Shown in pieces: positions 18,367 through 29,200 of a stretch of 64,000 nt of DNA (positions are counted from its first letter, which is position 1; each line of letters begins with the position of its first letter). The notes under the pieces are model-generated. The model was not told the origin of the DNA. It saw only the letters and a program-made list of their open reading frames with translations, and made no database searches. Source of the DNA: CAVSWN01 sp963770995. Lineage in GTDB: Bacteria; Acidobacteriota; Vicinamibacteria; Vicinamibacterales; CAVVIG01. The DNA lies in contig CAVYRS010000003.1 in assembly GCA_963770995.1 (NCBI GenBank), positions 372,001-436,000 on the forward strand, given 5' to 3'. Both the position numbers and the translations under genes were made by a program.

Positions 18367-19137
18367 TTACTGTGCTCGCAGGCGGATGCTGCCGTTGACC
18401 GTCGAGAGCTGCAATTCCTGGCCGCCGTTGCCGATCGTCCCTTCGATCTTTCGACGGTCGACCATCCGGGTGATCGCGATCGGCAAATCGGACTCGATGC
18501 TGCCGTTCATGACCGACGCCTTCAGGTGTGCGTTCAGGTAGGAGGGCACGCGGAGCGTGATGCCACCGTTGACGGTGGAGAACTTCGCGCCGTCCGCGAA
18601 ATCGGCGCGGCCCATCGCCACATCCAGCGACCCGTTGACCGTGTTCGCGACCGCGTTGCCCGTCGTCGAGACCTTGATCGAGCCATTCACCGTGTGGCCC
18701 TCGGCGTCGCCGTTGAGCGACTCTGCGGTCACGTCGCCGTTCACCGTTCGGCCGATGAATTTCACGCCGGCCGGCACTTTGACGTCGAAGCGGACCTGCG
18801 TGTCGTTGTTGTTGGTGTTCGAGCGGTTCCGAGGCCCGGGGTCGCACGTGTTCGGCTCGCGGCCGGCTGGCGTGGGATAGACGGCGCACACCAGGATGCC
18901 GCCCGCGTGGGGCACGACGTCGACGCGCACCAGCGCCGGGTCGCTGCGAATGGCCGATTTCCTCGCGTAGACCTCGGCGTCGCCCGAGCCGGAGGCGGTC
19001 GCGTTGATCTCGCCGTTGATCCCGCGAATCTCGAGCGTCTGGCCCGATCCGATCTGGCCGCGCCAGTTGAAGTCGGTCTGCGCCAGGGCCAGCGATGCGC
19101 CGCACGCCACCGCAACCGCAGTCAGGAACGCCCGCAT
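18367..19137 (-). CDS. Exported DUF4097 beta-repeat protein
   Basis: 256 residues with a signal peptide (MRAFLTAVAVACGASLALAQ). The mature part carries the repeated TVNG motifs of the DUF4097 beta-solenoid family: GRTVNGDVTA, GHTVNGSIKV, ANTVNGSLDV, FSTVNGGITL and LSTVNGSIRL, about 20-30 residues apart. Such proteins occur in the envelope of many Acidobacteriota, often near anti-sigma or adhesin-like genes. A binding or structural role is inferred. It is the first gene of a possible two-gene unit with the unknown gene at 17510. Confidence 0.8.
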   Translation of the reverse strand: MRAFLTAVAVACGASLALAQTDFNWRGQIGSGQTLEIRGINGEINATASGSGDAEVYARKSAIRSDPALVRVDVVPHAGGILVCAVYPTPAGREPNTCDPGPRNRSNTNNNDTQVRFDVKVPAGVKFIGRTVNGDVTAESLNGDAEGHTVNGSIKVSTTGNAVANTVNGSLDVAMGRADFADGAKFSTVNGGITLRVPSYLNAHLKASVMNGSIESDLPIAITRMVDRRKIEGTIGNGGQELQLSTVNGSIRLRAQ

Positions 19138-19256
19138 GGAACCCTCCCGCCCCGCTTAGACGGGAAGGGCCCGAAAACAGTTGTCGCGGGCTTTACGGCT
19201 GCAGAGCTGCGAAGGGCGTCACCGAGACGCGTTCGATGTCGAGTCTGCTCCTCGTT

Positions 19257-20946
19257 CTACAGCAGCGCAACGATCACCGTGCCCCACAGGGCGAGGAGCA
19301 CGTTGCCAACCGCGTAGGCCACGCCGTAGCCGAGCGTGGGGACCGCGCTCTTGGCCGCCTCCTGGATCGCGGCCAGCGCCGGTGTGGCCGTCCCGGCTCC
19401 CGCGCACACGCCGAGCATCACGCCCGGGTGCATCTTGAACACCCAGTGGCCGACGGCGACACCGACCGCATGCGGCACCAGCACGGTGACAATCCCGGCG
19501 ATCACCAGGCTCATGCCGCTCGTGCGCAGACCCGTGACGAAATCGGGTCCCGCGTTCAACCCGACAACGGCCACGAATCCGGCGAGCCCGATCGATTCGA
19601 AGACCCACAGCGTCGGACTCGGAATACGGCCGAAGAAGCGCGGCCACATCGAGCGCAGCCACCCGCAGACCAACCCGCCCAGCAGCACGCCGACACTGAG
19701 GCTCAAGCCAATGTCGATCCCGCCCAGCCTCAGCGCAGGGATGCCGACGAGTGCGCCCCCGACGATCCCGAACGCGACCAGCACCATGTCGGTCACGTCG
19801 GTCGCGCGGTCGGGCACACCGATGTGGCCGACGGCGTCGGCGATGCGTCGCGTCGGGCCGACGAGCGTCACGACGTCGCCGCGATGCAGTGTGGTCGCCG
19901 GAAACATCGGCACCGGCGTGCCGGCACGCGTAATCCGGCGTAGAAACACGCAGCGTGCCGAATTCGTCGCGCGCGAGGTCGGCCAGCGTGCGGCCGTCGA
20001 TCTCGGCGCGCGTCACCACGACGTCCAGCACCTCCGCGGGGACGTCGAGCAGTTCCCGGTCGTCGACTTCCCGCACGCCTTGCCGTTGTTCGTCGACACG
20101 TTCGACGAGCAGCTCCCGGCGCCCCATGATGGCGAGCGTATCGCCGTCCCGCAGCGGCGTCGTCTCTGCTTGATCCAGGATCACGCCTTGGCGTCGGATT
20201 CGATCGATGAACAACCGGACGTCGCTCACGATCGCCTCGAGCTCGCGTGGCGTTTTCCCGATCAGCGGCGAGCCGGGCTGCACTGTATACGCTCGATACT
20301 CGATGTCGCGGCGGGCAGCGGACCCGGGTTGCCGCCCCGCCTGCATCTGCTCCTCGTAGCGCCGGCACTCTTCTTCCAGATTGACGCCCAACAGCCGCGG
20401 CGCGAGCTGCGCCAGGAACCAGGCGGCCCCGACCACGCCGATGAGATAGGTGACGGCGAACGCGACGGGAATGCGGTTCGTCATCGCCGCGCCCTCCGCC
20501 GCCGGCAGCCCGAGCCGCGCGATGGCGTCGCTCGCGGTGCCGATGGTCGCCGACTCGGTGAGCGAGCCGGCGATGACGCCGGCGGCCGTGCCGGCGTCGT
20601 AGCCGAAGAGCCGACTGATCGCGTACGCGACGATCAGCCCGGTGGTGGCGATGATCACCGACAGCGCCGCCTGCTGAAGGCCGTCACTTCTGAGACCGCG
20701 GAAGAACTGCGGCCCGGTCCTGAACCCGATGGAAAACAGGAAGAGGAGGAAGAAGCACTGCTTCACCTCGCCCGACAGCTGAACGCCCAGCTGTCCGACG
20801 AGGACGCCGGCCAGCAACGTGCCCGTGACGGCGCCCAGCGTGAAGCTCCCCAGCTTCACCTTCCCGATCGCATAACCGATCCCGAGCACCAGGAAGAAGG
20901 TGACCTCGGGGTGATGGCGCAGTACGCCGGCGAGCGCGTCGATCAT
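19257..20946 (-). CDS. aspT: Aspartate:alanine exchanger (AAE family), second copy (one frameshift)
   Basis: About 563 residues after joining frames near 19945. The N-terminal membrane domain has VTFFLVLGIGYAIGKVKLG, FFLLFLFSIGFRTGPQFF and GTAAGVIAGSLTESATIGTA. A central part holds TrkA-C-like soluble domains (YTVQPGSPLIGKTPRELE, TLHRGDVVTLVGPTRRIAD). The C-terminal membrane domain has FESIGLAGFVAVVGLNAGP and GVCAGAGTATPALAAIQE. This is the duplicated architecture of the AspT/YidE carriers. Characterised AspT exchanges aspartate(-) for alanine(0) and so generates a membrane potential. Its place directly after aspD supports that substrate. Confidence 0.85.
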
Positions 20947-20956
20947 ATTTGTCCCT

Positions 20957-21008
20957 GTAGGGGCCGACCCATGTGTCGGCCCGGGCGGACACACGGGTCC
21001 GCCTCTAC
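20957..21008. repeat. Double palindrome between aspD and the second aspT
   Basis: Two adjacent stems, GGGCCGAC/GTCGGCCC and GGGCGGAC/GTCCGCC, lie inside an outer GTAGGGGC/GCCTCTAC pair. A compound repeat of this type is common in intergenic DNA of several soil phyla. It may attenuate read-through from aspD into the second exchanger gene. Confidence 0.65.
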
Positions 21009-21012
21009 GGGT

Positions 21013-22651
21013 TTACGAGGCTTTGCCTGCGCCCACCAGCGGCGGCTTTGCCGCTTGCGACGCCCGGAACGCCATCACGTAGCCGCGTGCGACCGCCCGC
21101 ACCGCGCGCCCGATGTTCTCGTACACATCGTCGTCGAGATTCGCGAAGGAGATGCGGACCGACCAGTCCGGCGCCTCGAACCCGCCGCCGTTGAGCAGCA
21201 CGATCCCGTGGTCTTCGGCGAGGCGGAACACGATGTCGAGCGGATGCACGTTCGCCTTCACCCACTCGACGACGTCCGCGCCGCCGTACTTGCGCAGCCA
21301 GAACTCGAAGTCGACGAGACCGTAATACCAGTCGAAGAGCGGGTTGGGATCGACCTCGATCCCGAGGCCCTCGATCGTCGCCATCACCCGCCGTCGAACG
21401 ATGTCGATGCACGTCTGCTGATAGATCTTCTTCTCGTCGTGGAGCTCGGCGATCGAAAAGAGCGCCATCATGACCTGCTGCGGCAGCGAGAGGCCGGCGG
21501 TGTGGTTGAGCGCGACGTCGCGGCTGTCGGCGACGATGCGATCGATGAAACTTGATCTTGCGCGGTTCGAGCGTCAGCGGCGCGTAGCGCTTGTCGAGCG
21601 CCTGCGCAATCGCCTCAGGGTGAGCGGCGATGAGCCGATCGAAGACGTTGTCCTGGTGCAGCGCCATCACGCCGAGGCGCCATCCCGTGCATCCGAAATA
21701 CTTGCTGTAGGAGTAGACGCCGAGGGTGTTGTGCGGGAATTCTCCGAGGAGCGACCGGAATCTCGTAGACGAATGTTCCGTAGACGTCGTCGGTGAGCAG
21801 CATCAATTCGGGACGCGCCTGAAGCACCTTGCCGATGTTCTCGATGCTGTCAGGGCTCAACGCGACGGCATAGGGGTTCCCGGGGTTGACGACGAAGAAC
21901 GCCTTCACCGCCGGGTTCCGCAGCGGCTTCAGGTCGTCATCCGTGTACTGCCATCGCTGCTCCTGCCGGGCGGGAATGTGGATCATCTTCAGACCGTAAT
22001 CCTCGAGGTGCGGCATCTCGAGATACGGCGTGAAGACCGGCGTGGCCACCGCGATGGTGTCGCCTGGATTGAGCAGGCGATTCGCCTTGAGCGACTTGAA
22101 GAGGTAGCACATCGCCGCCGTGCCGCCCTCGACCGCGTACAGATCGAACGTGCCGGCGGGCCGCGGCTCGCCGCACATCGCCCACTGCAGATATTCCCGG
22201 ACGATCTGCTCGTTGTGGACGAGCATGCGATCGGGCACCGGATAGTTGTCGCCGATGATCGAGTCGACCAGTTCGTGGACGAAGGCGTCGGCGTTGAAGC
22301 GGAATTTCTCCACCGTCCAGGGGATCACGTTCTTCAGGAACGCAGCGCCGGGCAGGTCGGGGTGCGTGCTCGAGCCAGGCGTCGAGGCGCGCGGCCACGC
22401 CTGGCGCTTTCGGCATGCCTCCGATGCCGGCGGGCAGATCCATCGATGCGGCGGCTCTCCGTAATCGCGAATTGACCGAGCAGGAAGAACGCCGAGCGCG
22501 GCTCGGTGGCGATCCAGTTCGGGTTCCCTCTGCCGGCGTTCAGGTACGCAACCTGTGAGGCCTTGGCGGTCTTCGCCGCAAGCCTGGCCAGGTCGTTCTT
22601 GATTTCGAAGGGACTCAGCGTCTCGTACTGACGCAACGTCACGGCATCCAT
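21013..22651 (-). CDS. aspD: Aspartate 4-decarboxylase / aspartate aminotransferase (frameshifted)
   Basis: A fold-type I PLP enzyme of about 545 residues that converts L-aspartate to L-alanine and CO2. Segments from several frames join near 22450, 22330, 21760 and 21545. The N-terminus is VAYLNAGRGNPNWIATEPR, followed by AVEGGTAAMCYLFKSLK and VNPGNPYAVALS. The Schiff-base lysine is in YSYSKYFGCTGWRLG (codon 21701-21703), and the C-terminus is NGGGFEAPDWSVRISFANL. The long N-terminal extension and the GRGNPNW motif separate it from ordinary aspartate aminotransferases. It lies between two aspT genes, as in the asp operon known from Tetragenococcus. Confidence 0.85.
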
Positions 22652-22674
22652 GGGCTTCCTGTTCTCCTCGCCGT

Positions 22675-24382
22675 CTAGCCGATCCCGCCGGTCAACAGCA
22701 CGACGGCCATTCCGAAAATCGTGAGCAACGTGTTGCCGATCGCGTACGGCATCCCGTACCCAAGCGCCGGCACTTTGCTTTTCGCGGCGTCCTGAATCAT
22801 GCCCAGCGCCGCGGTGGTCGTCCGGACTCCGGCGCACACGCCGAAGAGGATCGCGGGGTGGAACTTGAACACGTAGTGACCCAGCAGCACCGCGACGATG
22901 AGCGGCACCGACGTCGACACGGCACCCCAGATGAACAGGCTGAGACCGAGTTGCTGGAGACCGGCCACGAACCCCGGGCCCGCGTTGATCCCGACGATGG
23001 CGATGAAGACGGTGAGACCGAGCGTGTTCATCAACGCGAGCGCCGGTGCCGGGATGCGGCCGAACGTCGGGCGGACGGCACGCAGGTACCCGAGGACGAG
23101 CCCGGCAAGCAGCGCGCCGCCCGACGTGGACAATCCGATCGGAATGCCGCGCCAGTTGACGGTGAGCGCGCCGATGCAGGGCGCCCAGCGCGACGCCGCC
23201 GGCCACCGTCATCAGATCCGTCGCTTCCAGCGCTCGATCCGCATACCCCAACGCCGCGACGGCGGCGTCCACGTGGCGAGTGCTGCCCCCGATCGTCAGG
23301 ATGTCGCCGCGCAGGATCTCCGTGTCGGGCAGAATCGGTATCTCGACGAGGCTTCGCGTGATCTTGCGCATGTAGATGCCGCGCGCCCACGGCATATCGG
23401 CCATCTCGCGCAACGTCTTTCCGTTGATCGCGCTTGTTCGTGACGAACACGTCGACCGCGGTCGCCGGAAAATTCAGCAACTCCGGATCGCTGACTTCCC
23501 GCACCACCGGCTCGACGCGCTCGACCAGCGCACGTTGAGGCCCCGAAATCGCTGCCACGTCACCCGGCCATCAGGACGGTGTCGCCGTCGGCGTCGATCA
23601 ACCGATCGCCGCGGCGCACGCGCTCGACGAAGATGCGCGATTCGGGGAACAGCTCGCGCACCGGCCGGCCGGTTACATCGGAGTCCAACTCGATCGAGTA
23701 GGCACGTACCTGGATGGCTCGATACGCCGACAGCACGCCGGGCTCGAGGTTCGCCGTTCCACCACCCAGGCGCCGTTCGTACTCGGCGCAGGCAGCCGGC
23801 AGGTCGACGCCGATCAGCTTCGGACCGAGTTGGGCCAGCAGGACGGCAGAGCCAATCGTGCCGAAGATGTAGGTCACGGCATAGCCGATTGGAATGGCGT
23901 CCGCCTGCGCTCTTGGCCTCCGCCGCCGTCAGACCGAGTCGTTCGATCTGGTCCGACGCGACGCCGATCGCCGCCGAGATCGTCTGGGAGCCGGCATACA
24001 GCCCCGCCGCGTACCCGACGTGCAGCCCGGCGATCCACGCACACGCGACGGGAACGAGCAGACACAATGCGAGCACGATCAGGGAAAATACGATTTGCTT
24101 CGGGCCGTCCTTGCTGATCCCCTGAAAGAACTGCGGTCCGACGCCGTAGCCGACGGCGAAGAGGAACAGAAGAAAGAACGTGGCCTTGATGGGCCCCTCG
24201 ACCTTGATCCCGAGCTGACCGATGAGGATGGCGGCCAGCAGCGTGGCCGTCACGCTGCCGAGGGCGAATCCCTTCAGTTTCAGCGGACCGATCAGGAACC
24301 CGATCGCCAGTGCGAGAAACACCATGAGCTCGGGGTAGGCTCGCAGCGTCGCGACGAACCAGGTCCAGGCGGCATCAAGCAT
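22675..24382 (-). CDS. aspT: Aspartate:alanine exchanger (AAE family), first copy (frameshifted)
   Basis: About 565 residues over joined frames (breaks near 23910, 23565, 23435 and 23170). Membrane half 1 includes MVFLALAIGFLIGPLKLKG, FFLLFLFAVGYGVGPQFFQG and YAGSQTISAAIGVASDQIE. The central soluble part includes YSIELDSDVTGRPVRELFPE and LRGDILTIGGSTRHVDAA. Membrane half 2 includes LMNTLGLTVFIAIVGINAGP and FHPAILFGVCAGVRTTTAAL. It starts 14 bp after the asparaginase stop and ends 23 bp before aspD, so the three are one transcription unit. The role is electrogenic uptake of aspartate in exchange for alanine, inferred from family and context. Confidence 0.85.
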
Positions 24383-24396
24383 GGCGGCCTCGAGCG

Positions 24397-25485
24397 TCAG
24401 AACTTGTCGAAGGCCTCCTGGATCTTCCTGGCGTCGGGCGTCTGCACGAGGGCGAGCTTCAGCAGCACGCGCGACTTCGACGGGTTGAGCTCCTTCGACA
24501 CGACGGTTCCAACCTTGTCGTCGTCGACCTCGATGTTGCGGCGCACGATCCCGTCGCCGACGCGCGTCGATCGCACGACCACGACCCCCTTGGCGATTGC
24601 GCGCTTGACCGCGTCGAGCGCCGGCGTGGTCATGTTCCCGTCGCCGACGCCGGCGATGACCAGGCCCTTCGCGCCGTTGGCGACCGCGGCATCGATGAGG
24701 TCCGGCGACATCCCGGCGTGCGCGTAGATGACGTCGACGCGGGGCAACGTCTGACCGTCCTTCACCGTAAACGGCGTCGCCGTCGTATGGGCGCGGGCCG
24801 GGGATCGCGAGAACTCCCGGTCGTCGAACAGACACACGCCGATCAGGCCCACCTCAGGGGACACGAACGTCTGCACGTCGGTCGTGTGGCGCTTCGTGAT
24901 CGCGCGTGCGCCGTGGATGTCGTCGTTGGCGACGACGAGCACGCCGCGTCCTTTTGCGCGCCGATCCGATGCGACGCCGACCGCGTTGTAGATGTTCAGC
25001 GGACCGTCAGCACTGAGCGACGTCGACGGCCGCATGGATCCGGTGAGGACGACCGGCTTGTCGCTCTTCACGACGAGATTGAGGAAGTACGCCGTTTCCT
25101 CCATCGTGTCGGTGCCGTGGGTGATCGCGACGCCGTCGACATCGGGCTGCGCGAGCAGCCGATTGACTTCCGTCGCGAGCTTCATCCACAGCTCGTCGTT
25201 CATGTCCTGGCTGCCGACCGAGGACACCTGCACGCCGCGCACGTCCGCGAATTTCTTCATCTGCGGCACGGCGTTGATCAGCACGTCCACCGCGACCGCG
25301 CCGGACTTGTAGCCAGCGGCGGTCGTCGACTCTGCCGCGCCGGCGATGGTGCCACCGGTGGCGACAATGACGATTCGCGGCTTCTCCCCGTCCGCGCCGC
25401 CGGATGCCGTCCACGACAGCAATGCGGCGGCCGCGAGAATGGAGATCCCCCACCACTTCTTCCGAGACATCGTTCCGTGCATCAT
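24397..25485 (-). CDS. Exported type II L-asparaginase
   Basis: 362 residues (starts at 25482 or 25470 are also possible). A signal peptide (WWGISILAAAALLSWTASGG) sends it to the periplasm. Both catalytic threonine motifs are intact: VATGGTIAG (residues 41-49) and ITHGTDTMEETAYF, with SMRPSTSLSADGPLN and GVGDGNMTTPALD also typical. It hydrolyses L-asparagine to aspartate and ammonia. It is the first gene of the asparaginase-aspT-aspD-aspT cluster, so the aspartate it makes outside the inner membrane is the substrate of the next gene product. Confidence 0.9.
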   Translation of the reverse strand: MMHGTMSRKKWWGISILAAAALLSWTASGGADGEKPRIVIVATGGTIAGAAESTTAAGYKSGAVAVDVLINAVPQMKKFADVRGVQVSSVGSQDMNDELWMKLATEVNRLLAQPDVDGVAITHGTDTMEETAYFLNLVVKSDKPVVLTGSMRPSTSLSADGPLNIYNAVGVASDRRAKGRGVLVVANDDIHGARAITKRHTTDVQTFVSPEVGLIGVCLFDDREFSRSPARAHTTATPFTVKDGQTLPRVDVIYAHAGMSPDLIDAAVANGAKGLVIAGVGDGNMTTPALDAVKRAIAKGVVVVRSTRVGDGIVRRNIEVDDDKVGTVVSKELNPSKSRVLLKLALVQTPDARKIQEAFDKF

Positions 25486-25675
25486 GATCCCCCCGTGCTG
25501 ACTGAACGCGAGAAACGGGTGAGGAGCGCAAGAGGGATGCCACCATGCGCTCGGGCAAAATGCTCAATATCTCCGAGTGGTTTGAGCCCGAGTCGTCGTG
25601 GACGAGATCATCGAGGAGGCGATCAGTTGTCGGCAGCCCACGACCGATCGTGATCCACTACACGCTTCTGAGTGC

Positions 25676-25877
25676 CTAGACTCCGCGAACCTCGAACCCA
25701 AAGGTCCGTGCGGCCAGACCGAGCGCTGAATCGTGCGTGGCGATGATCGGCGCGCTGCCCTCCCGATCGCGCCAGATGAGGGCCGTCGCCAAATGCACGG
25801 CGTCAAGTGTCCCAAGGCGCGCCGGCTTCGCGCATCACCAAGCGCAGCAGCGCCGATGTATCGATGTATCCGATCAT
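25676..25877 (-). pseudogene. PIN-domain toxin remnant with internal deletion
   Basis: The N-terminus MIGYIDTSALLRLVMREAGA, with the first acidic residue of a PIN nuclease, is followed after a frame change by LDAVHLATALIWRDREG and ATHDSALGLAARTFGFEV, the C-terminal acidic motifs. About 70 residues that should lie between them are absent, leaving about 66 of a normal 130. Its ATG overlaps the TGA of an upstream short frame ending in DSVAVLLDDRRRR, the usual antitoxin-toxin arrangement, but that antitoxin also looks decayed (to about 26070). I read it as a dead VapBC-type locus. Confidence 0.55.
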
Positions 25878-26201
25878 CGGCGGCGGCGATCGTCGAGCAG
25901 CACGGCCACACTGTCGGTGGGCTTCGCCGGCCGCGGCGGACGGGCCAGATCTCGAAGCCGGCGGACCGCACGGCGAACGTCGACGGCCTCGCGCGCGCAC
26001 GGCACGATGCGCCCGAGAGCTTCTGTGATCTCGGACAGACCTACGGCGGACCGGAGTCGGTCGCCATAAAGGTCTGAATTTCGTGAGCCGGCGCGCACCG
26101 GACGGCTGACCGTTCGGGCACACACGTTGCGGTGTGCCCAGCGATCCTTCGTGTCGCGGGTCCCCGATCCGTGCGAGGAGGTGAGGGCGTAGGAGTCCGA
26201 C

Positions 26202-29200
26202 ATGAGCAGGCGGCGGATCACCGTGGACGGCAACGAGGCGGCCGCCTCGGTGGCATATCGCGCGAGCGAGACGATAGCCATTTTTCCAATCACGCCGAGC
26301 ACTGCGATGGCCGAGCTCTGCGACGAGTGGTCGAATAAAAAGCTCCCGAACCTCTGGGGAGCCGTGCCCGAAGTCGCGGAAATGCAGTCGGAAGGGGGCG
26401 CTGCCGGCGCCGTGCACGGCGCGCTGCAGGCCGGTTCATTGGCGACGACCTTTACGGCGTCCCAGGGCCTGCTGCTCATGATTCCCAACATGTACAAGAT
26501 CGCGGGCGAGCTCAGCCCGTTCGCGATGCACGTGACGGCGCGGACGCTCGCCACGCACGCGCTGTCGATCTTCGGCGACCACTCCGACGTGATGGCCTGT
26601 CGCCAGACAGGCTTCGCGCTGCTCTGTTCGAACTCCGTGCAGGAAGCGCACGACATGGCCGCCGTGGCGCATGCGGCGACGCTCGAGACGCGCATCCCGT
26701 TCCTGCATTTTTTCGACGGCTTCAGGACGTCGCACGAGGTCGCGAAGATCGAAGAACTGACGGACGATGACCTGCGCGCGCTGATCGCGGAGCGGTGGAT
26801 TTACGCGCACCGAGACCGCGGGCTGACGCCGGATCGTCCGGTGCTGCGCGGAACCGCCCAGAACCCCGACGTCTTCTTCCAGGCGCGCGAAGCGGCGAAT
26901 AGCTTCTACGACGCCTGTCCTGCCGCCGTCGAGCGCACGATGCAGCGGCTCGGCGAGCTGACGGGGCGCCGCTACAGCCTCTTCGACTACGTCGGCGACC
27001 CCGCGGCCGAGCGCGTGATCGTGATCATGGGATCGGGCGCCGACACGGCGCACGAGACCGTGGAGCATCTCACCGCGCAGGGAGAGAAGGTCGGCGTGGT
27101 GAAGGTCCGCCTCTACCGACCGTTCGTCGGCCCGGCCCTCCTGGCGGCATTGCCTCCAACCGTCCGCACCCTGGCCGTACTCGATCGCACCAAGGAACCT
27201 GGCGCGATTGGCGACCCGCTCTACCTGGACGTGACCGCCGCGCTCGCGGAAGCGCACGCGGAAGACCGCTCGCCGCTCGTCGCCCAGCCGCGGGTCATCG
27301 CGGGGCGGTACGGCTTGTCATCCAAAGAGTTCACGCCGGCGATGGTGAAAGCGGTCTTCGACGAACTCGCCAAGAAACGGCCGAAGCATCATTTCACGCT
27401 CGGCATCGTCGACGACGTGACGCACACGTCGCTCGCGTGGGACCCGTCGTTCCGGAGCGAAGGTGCCGACGTGTCGGCATCCGTGTTCTACGGCCTGGGC
27501 GCGGACGGCACCGTCGGCGCCAACAAGAACTCGATCAAGATCCTCGGCCAGGCCACCGATCTCGCCGCCCAGGGCTATTTCGTGTACGACTCGAAGAAGT
27601 CGGGCGCGATCACGATCTCTCACCTCCGCACCAGCCCGCGCCCGATCCGATCCGCCTACCTCGTCGATCGCGCCGGCTTCGTCGCCTGTCACCAGTTCGA
27701 GTTCGTGGACAAGATCGACGTGCTCGAGCATGCGGCGCCGGGGGCGGCATTCCTGCTCAACGCGCCGTTCCCTCCTGGCGAGGTGTGGGACCGCCTGCCG
27801 CGGGAGATGCAGGAGCAGATCCTCGACCGGAAGATCCGTCTCTTTGCGATCGACGCGTTCGACCTGGCGCAGCGCGGCGGCATGGGCACGCGAATCAACA
27901 CGATCATGCAGACCTGCTTCTTCGCCATCTCCGGCGTGTTGCCGATGGATGACGCCATCGCTCAGATCAAGAAGAGCATCGAGAAGTCGTACGGCAAGCG
28001 GGGACCCGAGGTCGTGCGGCGGAACTGCGACATGGTGGATCAGGCGCTCGCCCATCTCCACGAGATTCCGGTGCCAGCGTCTGCGGATTCCATCCATCAC
28101 CGGCCGCCGCTCGTCTCCGAACACGCGCCCGACTTCGTGCAGAAGGTCACCGCCGTGATGCTGGCGGGCAAAGGCGACCTGCTTCCGGTGAGCGCGTTTC
28201 CAGTCGACGGCACATGGCCGGTGGCGACGGCCAAGTGGGAAAAACGAAATATTGCGCTCGCGATTCCGGTGTGGGATTCCGCCATCTGCATCCAATGCAA
28301 CCAGTGCGCCCTGGTGTGCCCGCACGCGGCGATCCGGGCGAAGGTCTACGACGAAAGCGCCCTGTCCGGCGCGCCGCCGACGTTCAAGTCAACCGCCTAC
28401 AAGGGGAACGAGCACAAGGGCAAGCAGTTCACGATCCAGGTCGCGCCCGAGGACTGCACGGGGTGCAATCTGTGCGTCAACGTGTGCCCGGCCAAGGACC
28501 GCACCAATCCGAAGCACAAGGCGATCGACATGCATCCGCAGGCGCCGCTTCGAGCGACCGAGCGCGCCAATTACTCCTTTTTTCTCGATCTGCCCGAGCT
28601 CCCGCGCACGACGATCACGAAAATCGACCACAAGAGCTCGCAGTTCCTGGAACCGCTGTTCGAGTATTCCGGCGCGTGCGCCGGATGCGGCGAGACTCCC
28701 TACCTGAAGCTGCTCACCCAACTGTTCGGCGACCGGCTGCTGATCGCGAACGCCACCGGATGCTCGTCGATTTACGGCGGCAACCTGCCGACGACGCCGT
28801 ACACGACCAACCGCGACGGGCGTGGGCCGGCGTGGTCGAACTCGCTCTTCGAGGACAACGCCGAGTTCGGCTTCGGCTTTCGACTCGCGCTGGACGCGCA
28901 TGTCGCCGGCGCTCGCGGTCTCGTCCAGCAACTTGGGCCGCAGATTGGCGACGGGTTGGCCGGAGCTCTGCTCGACGCGGATCAATCGAACGAAGCCGGC
29001 ATCGCCGCGCAGCGTGAGCGCGTTGGTGCGCTGCGGCGTCACCTCGCCGCCCAGCCCGGCGCGGAGGCGCGCCGCCTCGAAACGCTCGCCGACTATCTCG
29101 TGAAGAAGAGCGTGTGGCTCGTTGGCGGGGACGGATGGGCGTACGACATCGGCTACGGCGGCCTCGACCATGTGCTGGCGAACCGCCGCGACGTCAACGT

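Noticed and set aside
19336..21555. 739-codon plus-strand frame
   Set aside because: Shadow of the aspT/aspD genes. The minus strand gives membrane helices and PLP-enzyme motifs; this frame gives none.
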